Shown piece by piece: positions 15,901 through 20,304 of a stretch of DNA of 20,304 nt; the stretch's first letter is position 1; each line of letters opens with the position of its first letter. The translations under genes were made by a program, and so were the position numbers. Below the pieces are notes generated by a model, which made no database searches, had not been told where the DNA came from, and saw nothing but the letters and a program-made list of their open reading frames with translations. Where the stretch lies: positions 1 through 20,304 of the forward strand of contig CAZDSS010000046.1 in NCBI GenBank assembly GCA_964508185.1, read 5' to 3'. This DNA comes from CAZDSS01 sp964508185. GTDB taxonomy: Bacteria; Pseudomonadota; Alphaproteobacteria; Sphingomonadales; Govanellaceae.

Positions 15901-18237
15901 TTGCGTCATTACTTGAGAAAAAGACTTGTGAGCCTCTCGGTGCTGTCGGCCATGCTGATGGCCGGGCAGGGCATGATGGCGACGGCGGAGGCCCAGAGCA
16001 TCATTTCCGACATCGAGGTGGTGGGGAACCAGCGCATCGAGGCGGGGACCGTGCGCTCCTACCTCACGGTGGCGCCGGGCGATCCTTATGACGAGGAAAA
16101 GGTCGACGAAAGCCTCAAGAACCTGTTCAACACGGGTCTCTTCGCCGACGTGACCATCACCCGTCGTGGCGACAGGCTTACGGTCAATGTGATCGAGAAC
16201 CCGATCATCAACCGCATCGCCTACGAGGGCAACAAGAAGCTCGACAACGACAAGCTCAGCAAGGAAGTGCGGCTGCGCCCGCGCGTGGTCTATACCCGCG
16301 CCAAGGTGCGCGCCGACGTGCAGCGGATCCTCGAGCTCTATCGCCGCTCCGGCCGCTTCGCCGCGCAGGTCGAGCCGAAGGTGATCCAGCTGCCGCAGAA
16401 CCGCGTGGACCTCGTCTTCGAGATTTCCGAAGGTCCCAAGACCACGGTTTCCAAGATCAACTTCATCGGCAACAAGCGCTTCTCCCAGGGCGACCTGCGC
16501 AGCGAGATCGCAACCCGGGAATCCCGCTGGTGGCGCTTCCTGACGTCGGACGATACCTATGATCCCGACCGTCTCGCCTACGACCGGGAGCTTCTGCGCC
16601 AGTTCTATCTCTCCAAGGGCTATGCGGACTTCCGCGTGGTCTCGGCGGTCGCCGAGCTGTCGCCGGACAAGAAGGACTTCTACATCACCTTCACCATCGA
16701 GGAAGGGGAGGTCTACGACTTCGGCGAGATCGACGTGGAGAGCGAGATCCGCGACGTCAATCCGGACGAGCTCCGGCCGCTCATCAAGACCCAGAGCGGC
16801 AAGCGCTACAACGCCAAGCTGATCGACAGCACCGTCGAGGCCATGACGGAAGCCGCTGGCCTCAAGGGCTACGCCTTCGTGGACATCCGCCCGCGGGTGC
16901 GCCGCGACCGCGACAAGCGCCTCATCAACATCACCTATCGCGTGCTGGAAGCGCCGCGCGTCTATGTGGAGCGCATCGACATCCACGGCAACGTGCGCAC
17001 CCTCGACAAGGTGATCCGCCGCGAGTTCCGTCTGGTGGAAGGGGACGCCTTCAACAGCGCCCGCATCCGCCGCTCCCGCGAGCGCATCCAGGCGCTCGGC
17101 TTCTTCCGCGAGGCGGAGATCGAGCAGCTGCCGGGCTCGTCCGAGGACCGCACGGTCGTGGACGTGAGCGTGCAGGAGCAATCGACCGGCGAACTGTCGC
17201 TCAATGTCGGATTCTCGAGCGTCGAAAACTTCATCGCGGGCTTCGGCATCAGCGAGCGCAACCTGCTGGGCCGCGGCCAGGTGCTGCGGGCGCAGTTCTC
17301 GATCTCGAGCCGCCGCACCCAGATCGACCTCGGCTTCACCGAGCCCTATTTCATGGACCGGCCCATCGCCGCGGGCGTCGACCTCTATGCCCGCGAGGCG
17401 GACTACAGGCGCGAAAGCTCGTTCTTCCAGACGACCTATGGCGGCAGCCTGCGGGCGGCCTTTGCGATTACCGAATACTGGACCATGGGCACCCGTTACG
17501 TGCTGCGGCGTGACGAGATCGAGGGCGTGTTCAACACCACGAACCGCTATCTGCTCGCCGCCGAGGGCACCTTCACGACGTCGTCCGTCGGCTACAGCCT
17601 GATCTATGACGACGTGGACGACCGTCTGAACCCGACCCGCGGCCAGCGTTTCGTGGTCTCGCAAGACGTCGCCGGCCTCGGCGGCAACGTGCGGTACCTC
17701 AGAACCGTCGCCAACTACGACCGCTACTTCCCCTTGAGCGAGCGCTGGGTGCTGAAGCTCGCGGGCGAGGGCGGCTACATCTTCGGTCTCGGCGAGGACG
17801 TGCGCCTCAACGACCGCTTCTTCAACACCGTCCGCGGCTTCGAGCCGCGCGGCATCGGCCCGCGCAACCAGCGCATCGTGGACGGCAAGCCGCAAGAGCC
17901 CGATGACAGCCTCGGCGGGAACATCTATTATGTGACCACGGCGGAATTGCTCATTCCGCTCGGCTCGGCGGCCAACGAACTCGGCCTCAAGAGCAGCTTC
18001 TTCGTTGATGCCGGCGCGTTGTTCTCGATCGACGACGAGGACATTCTGGACGTTCCGGCGGGGCAGGCGCAGCAGATCATCGTCGGCGACAAGGCCAAGC
18101 CCCGTGTCTCCATAGGTGTAGGCTTCTCGTGGAACTCGCCGTTCGGACCCTTCCGGATCGACTTCGCCAAGGCTCTGGTGAAGGATGACGCGGACCAGAC
18201 GGAGTTCTTCCAGTTCAACATTTCGAACCAATTCTGA
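15901..18237 (+). CDS. bamA: Outer membrane protein assembly factor BamA
   Basis: Outer-membrane insertase of the Omp85 family, the core of the BAM complex. The product is about 778 residues. A signal peptide (RKR, a hydrophobic stretch, then AEA) is probably cut after residue 31. POTRA repeats span roughly residues 32-430, seen in elements such as IEVVGNQRIEAGTV, IAYEGNKKLDNDKL and INFIGNKRFSQGDL. The C-terminal barrel carries the loop-6 motif VRGF at 644-647 and ends in FQFNISNQF, a normal beta-signal with terminal phenylalanine. I chose the TTG at 15901 because AGGGG (15890-15894) is 6 nt before it and the signal peptide starts MRHYLRKR. A TTG at 15895 directly abuts that site. GGACC and GGTCC (15860-15882) flank a short loop in the gap before it. 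Confidence 0.96.
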   Translation: MRHYLRKRLVSLSVLSAMLMAGQGMMATAEAQSIISDIEVVGNQRIEAGTVRSYLTVAPGDPYDEEKVDESLKNLFNTGLFADVTITRRGDRLTVNVIENPIINRIAYEGNKKLDNDKLSKEVRLRPRVVYTRAKVRADVQRILELYRRSGRFAAQVEPKVIQLPQNRVDLVFEISEGPKTTVSKINFIGNKRFSQGDLRSEIATRESRWWRFLTSDDTYDPDRLAYDRELLRQFYLSKGYADFRVVSAVAELSPDKKDFYITFTIEEGEVYDFGEIDVESEIRDVNPDELRPLIKTQSGKRYNAKLIDSTVEAMTEAAGLKGYAFVDIRPRVRRDRDKRLINITYRVLEAPRVYVERIDIHGNVRTLDKVIRREFRLVEGDAFNSARIRRSRERIQALGFFREAEIEQLPGSSEDRTVVDVSVQEQSTGELSLNVGFSSVENFIAGFGISERNLLGRGQVLRAQFSISSRRTQIDLGFTEPYFMDRPIAAGVDLYAREADYRRESSFFQTTYGGSLRAAFAITEYWTMGTRYVLRRDEIEGVFNTTNRYLLAAEGTFTTSSVGYSLIYDDVDDRLNPTRGQRFVVSQDVAGLGGNVRYLRTVANYDRYFPLSERWVLKLAGEGGYIFGLGEDVRLNDRFFNTVRGFEPRGIGPRNQRIVDGKPQEPDDSLGGNIYYVTTAELLIPLGSAANELGLKSSFFVDAGALFSIDDEDILDVPAGQAQQIIVGDKAKPRVSIGVGFSWNSPFGPFRIDFAKALVKDDADQTEFFQFNISNQF

Positions 18238-18247
18238 CAGGTAGATA

Positions 18248-18874
18248 ATGAAACGTTTTCAGGCGATTTACATGCTCCCGGTCCTCGCCGCGGCGATCGT
18301 GGTCTCGGCGATTGCAAGCTGGACCACCCCGGCTCTTGCGCAGGGCGCGCTGAAGCCTGCCGTCATCGCGATCATCGATTCCCGCCGGCTGTTCAGCGAA
18401 TCCAAGGTGAGCGAGGACATCCGCCAGCAGCTCACCAAGGTGTCGCAGCAGTATGCGACCGAGGAGAACAGCGAGCGTGAGAAGGTGCTCAAGGAGAAGG
18501 ACGAGCTCGAGAAGCAGCGCGGCCTTCTCGTCCAGGAAGCCTTCGAGGAAAAATACACCGACCTGAAGCGGCGCGCCGATCAGCTCAACCGCAAGATCGA
18601 CCTGCATCAGAAGCAGCTCAACGTCGCCCAGATGCGCGCCAACCGCGAGCTGCAGAAGGTTCTGAACCCCATCATCAAGCAGGTCGCCGAGCAGCGCGGC
18701 GCCACCCTGATCCTCGAACAGTCGCAGATCGTCTGGCAGACCGACGGCCTCGACATCACCAAGTCGGTGATCGAGCTTCTGGACAAGCAGCTGCCCTCCC
18801 TCAAGGTGCAGATCCCGACCGAAGCCGAAATCATCGAAATGGAAAACCAGGCCCGGCAGGGCGGCGGCCAGTAA
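18248..18874 (+). CDS. skp: Periplasmic chaperone Skp / OmpH family
   Basis: Predicted periplasmic chaperone that holds unfolded outer-membrane proteins on their way to BamA. It has 208 residues. A signal peptide ends ALA at residues 29-31, before QGALKP. The mature protein starts with VIAIIDSRRLFSESK, the conserved strand of the family. Long charged helices rich in E, K and Q (about residues 60-150) would form the coiled-coil tentacles, and ATLILEQSQIVWQTDGLDIT is the typical closing strand region. An extra tail of about 25 residues (EAEIIEMENQARQGGGQ at the end) is polar. The ATG at 18248 has AGGTAG just upstream and lies 10 nt after the bamA stop, as expected for a bamA-skp operon. Confidence 0.93.
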   Translation: MKRFQAIYMLPVLAAAIVVSAIASWTTPALAQGALKPAVIAIIDSRRLFSESKVSEDIRQQLTKVSQQYATEENSEREKVLKEKDELEKQRGLLVQEAFEEKYTDLKRRADQLNRKIDLHQKQLNVAQMRANRELQKVLNPIIKQVAEQRGATLILEQSQIVWQTDGLDITKSVIELLDKQLPSLKVQIPTEAEIIEMENQARQGGGQ

Positions 18875-18910
18875 GCCTGGCGCCTAGTTCGATCGAGGAG
18901 AGGCAAGGTT

Positions 18911-19381
18911 ATGGCTGAGCCTGAAACCGTGACGGAAGCCGAGGCGGAGGTTCTCGACATTCTGAAGGTGATGGAGCTGATCCCGCACCGCTATCCCATG
19001 CTGCTGGTGGATCGCGTGCAGGACATCCGGCTCGGGGAATCCGCGACGGGCATCAAGAACGTCACCATGAACGAGCCGTTCTTCCAGGGGCATTTCCCCC
19101 AGCGGCCGATCATGCCGGGGGTCCTCATCGTCGAGGCCATGGCCCAGACGGCGGCGGTGCTGGTGGTCCATACCCTGGGCGAGCAGGCCCACGGCAAGCT
19201 CGTCTATTTCATGTCCATCACCAATGCCCGCTTCCGCCGGCCGGTGACCCCCGGCGACAGCCTGCATCTTGAAGTCAGCAAGGAGCAGAGCCGGGGCAAT
19301 GTCTGGCGCTTCGCGGGCAAGGCCAAGGTGGACGGCGTCGTGGTGGCGGAAGCCACCTTCTCGGCCATGATCGCGGGGTAA
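18911..19381 (+). CDS. fabZ: 3-hydroxyacyl-[acyl-carrier-protein] dehydratase FabZ
   Basis: Dehydrates 3-hydroxyacyl-ACP to trans-2-enoyl-ACP in fatty acid elongation. The 156 residues contain LIPHRYPMLLVDRV and the active-site segment GHFPQRPIMPGVLIVEAMAQ with catalytic H61 and E75. The N-terminus has an acidic stretch before the conserved start. GAGGAGAGG lies at about 18895-18903 ahead of the ATG. In many Alphaproteobacteria fabZ is sandwiched between lpxD and lpxA. Here the upstream neighbour is skp and the downstream one is gloA, with a terminator directly behind fabZ. Confidence 0.97.
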   Translation: MAEPETVTEAEAEVLDILKVMELIPHRYPMLLVDRVQDIRLGESATGIKNVTMNEPFFQGHFPQRPIMPGVLIVEAMAQTAAVLVVHTLGEQAHGKLVYFMSITNARFRRPVTPGDSLHLEVSKEQSRGNVWRFAGKAKVDGVVVAEATFSAMIAG

Positions 19382-19424
19382 GCGCGCCGCCCGGACTTTC
19401 GGCAGTCGCCCGGAACTTTGCAAA

Positions 19425-19464
19425 GGCCCTTGTGATGGCGACATTGCAAGGGCCATAGTTTTTT
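19425..19464 (+). terminator. Intrinsic terminator after fabZ
   Basis: A 13-bp stem (19425-19437 with 19442-19454, two G-U pairs) closes on a GCGA tetraloop of the GNRA type. It is followed by ATAG and six T residues (19459-19464). It should end the long run that finishes with fabZ and separates it from gloA. Confidence 0.8.
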
Positions 19465-19488
19465 GAAGCAGCCTTTGAGGACGAAGAC

Positions 19489-19890
19489 ATGAGCGCGAAG
19501 GACGATTTCCGCCTGCTGCATGTGATGCTGCGGGTGCGTGACCTCGAAAAATCCCTGGATTTCTATTGCGGCAAACTCGGCATGAAGCTTCTGCGCCGCC
19601 AGGATTATCCGGGCGGGGAATTCACCCTGGCCTTCATCGGCTACGGGGACGAGAGCGAGACGGCGGTGATCGAGCTCACCCACAACTGGGGCCGCGAGGA
19701 GCCCTATGCCCTCGGCGACGGCTTCGGCCATGTGGCGATCGGCGTGAGCGACATCTACGGCCTGTGCGAGCGGCTCGCGGCCGAGGGCGTATCGATCCCC
19801 CGTCCGCCGGGGCCCATGAAGCACGGCACCACGGTGATCGCCTTCCTCGAGGATCCCGACGGCTACAAGGTGGAACTGATCCAGCGCTGA
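19489..19890 (+). CDS. gloA: Lactoylglutathione lyase (glyoxalase I)
   Basis: Metal-dependent lyase that converts the hemithioacetal of methylglyoxal and glutathione to S-lactoylglutathione, a detoxification step. The 133 residues follow the E. coli enzyme closely: LLHVMLRVRDLEKSLDFY, LAFIGYGDE, AVIELTHNWG, GFGHVAIGV and TTVIAFLEDPDGYKVELIQ. The four metal ligands are all present at H11, E62, H81 and E129. GAGG at 19477-19480 is 8 nt before the ATG. It lies just behind the fabZ terminator, so it needs its own promoter or read-through. A weak TTGTGA / CATAGT pair overlaps the terminator but is not convincing. It converges with gltA. Confidence 0.96.
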   Translation: MSAKDDFRLLHVMLRVRDLEKSLDFYCGKLGMKLLRRQDYPGGEFTLAFIGYGDESETAVIELTHNWGREEPYALGDGFGHVAIGVSDIYGLCERLAAEGVSIPRPPGPMKHGTTVIAFLEDPDGYKVELIQR

Positions 19891-19913
19891 CCAGGCGCCG
19901 TCCCTTGCGGGCA

Positions 19914-19955
19914 ACAAAAAAAGCGGCCGGAATTTCCGGCCGCTTCTTTTCTTGT
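19914..19955. terminator. Bidirectional terminator between gloA and gltA
   Basis: AAGCGGCCGGAA (19921-19932) and TTCCGGCCGCTT (19934-19945) are perfect 12-base arms, so a 10-bp stem with a five-base loop is realistic. Seven A residues at 19916-19922 give a U run for the minus-strand transcript, and CTTCTTTTCTT follows on the plus strand. It serves both convergent genes. Confidence 0.88.
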
Positions 19956-19970
19956 GTTTGACGCCCCGCG

Positions 19971-20304
19971 TCAGATGCGCTCTTCGAGGGGCTGATAGTC
20001 CCGCTTCGTGGTGCCCGTATAGAGCTGGCGCGGACGGCCGATCTTCTGGGTCGGGTCCTCGATCATTTCCGACCACTGGGCGACCCAGCCCACGGTGCGG
20101 GCGAGGGCGAAGATGGCCGTGAACATGCTGGTCGGGAAGCCCATGGCCTTGAGGATGATGCCTGAATAGAAGTCGACGTTCGGGTAGAGCTTCTTCTGGA
20201 TGAAGTACTCGTCCTCGAGCGCGATCTTCTCCAGCTCCATCGCCACCTGGAACCGCGGATTGTCCTTGGAGCCGAGCTCTTCCAGCACCTCATGCGCGGT
20301 CTCG
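19971..20304 (-). CDS. gltA: Citrate synthase, C-terminal part (5' end outside window)
   Basis: Condenses acetyl-CoA and oxaloacetate to citrate, the entry step of the TCA cycle. Only the last 110 or so residues are inside the window, and the frame stays open to the window end. The visible part matches the C-terminus of the bacterial hexameric type: AMELEKIALEDEYFIQKKLYPN, then VDFYSGIILKAMGFPTSMF with the catalytic-site aspartate in VDFYSG. ALARTVGWVAQWSEM, the arginine-containing KIGRPRQLYTG and a short tail follow. The TCA stop complement lies at 19971-19973. It is convergent with gloA. In many Alphaproteobacteria gltA lies next to lpxB at the end of the bamA-fabZ-lpx cluster, so its place here is meaningful. 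Confidence 0.97.
   Translation of the reverse strand, partial: ETAHEVLEELGSKDNPRFQVAMELEKIALEDEYFIQKKLYPNVDFYSGIILKAMGFPTSMFTAIFALARTVGWVAQWSEMIEDPTQKIGRPRQLYTGTTKRDYQPLEERI

Noticed and set aside
15838..18231. Minus-strand open frame of 797 codons opposite bamA
   Set aside because: It is a mirror of bamA codon bias. The composition is repetitive in A, D, V, E and H, with no domain and no ribosome binding site evidence.
19430..19459. TTGTGA-18-CATAGT as a gloA promoter
   Set aside because: The match is weak and it sits inside the fabZ terminator hairpin, so the sequence is better explained by the terminator.
1..20304. CRISPR arrays, insertion sequences, prophage, toxin-antitoxin or tRNA genes
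   Set aside because: No tandem spaced repeats, transposase motifs, attachment-type repeats or cloverleaf sequences were seen. The window is almost fully occupied by housekeeping genes.

Overview
The window is a GC-rich (clearly above 60% by eye), densely packed bacterial chromosome segment carrying almost only housekeeping genes. Gene order and protein features point to a free-living alphaproteobacterium. The supporting evidence is a short ProRS without room for the large editing insertion, a single LolC/E-type permease, the order rpsB-tsf-pyrH-frr-uppS-cdsA-dxr-rseP-bamA, and a convergent gltA at the end. I cannot fix the order within the class from sequence alone.

Layout: (1) Positions 1-3990 hold a plus-strand run of proS (5' end missing), a LolC/E permease, LolD and a PLP-dependent threonine-aldolase-fold enzyme. 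Gaps are 21 nt, an 8-nt overlap and 1 nt, so this looks like one transcription unit. (2) A promoter-like element whose predicted start falls on the ATG leads into dnaE, followed 11 nt later by a Nudix hydrolase. (3) Positions 8348-8520 form a regulatory gap with a promoter candidate, a palindrome and a leader hairpin ahead of rpsB and tsf. (4) After a structured gap of about 210 nt come pyrH, frr, uppS, cdsA, dxr, rseP, bamA, skp and fabZ. They cover pyrimidine nucleotide supply, ribosome recycling, undecaprenyl phosphate and CDP-diacylglycerol synthesis, the MEP isoprenoid pathway, envelope proteolysis, outer-membrane protein assembly and fatty acid synthesis. The run closes with a good intrinsic terminator. 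(5) gloA (plus) and the 3' part of gltA (minus) converge on a strong bidirectional terminator. No gene-free stretch exceeds about 210 nt. There are no tRNA or rRNA genes, mobile elements or CRISPR arrays.

The genes share an envelope and translation theme. uppS supplies the lipid carrier using isoprenoids made through dxr, cdsA feeds phospholipid synthesis, bamA and skp build the outer membrane, and the Lol genes export lipoproteins. The most notable feature is an absence: lpxD, lpxA and lpxB, which normally sit around fabZ between bamA and gltA in many Alphaproteobacteria, are not here. I found no convincing new multi-gene system. The best leads are the missing lpx block, the divergent PLP enzyme next to lolD, the predicted leaderless dnaE transcript and the structured leaders around rpsB, tsf and pyrH.
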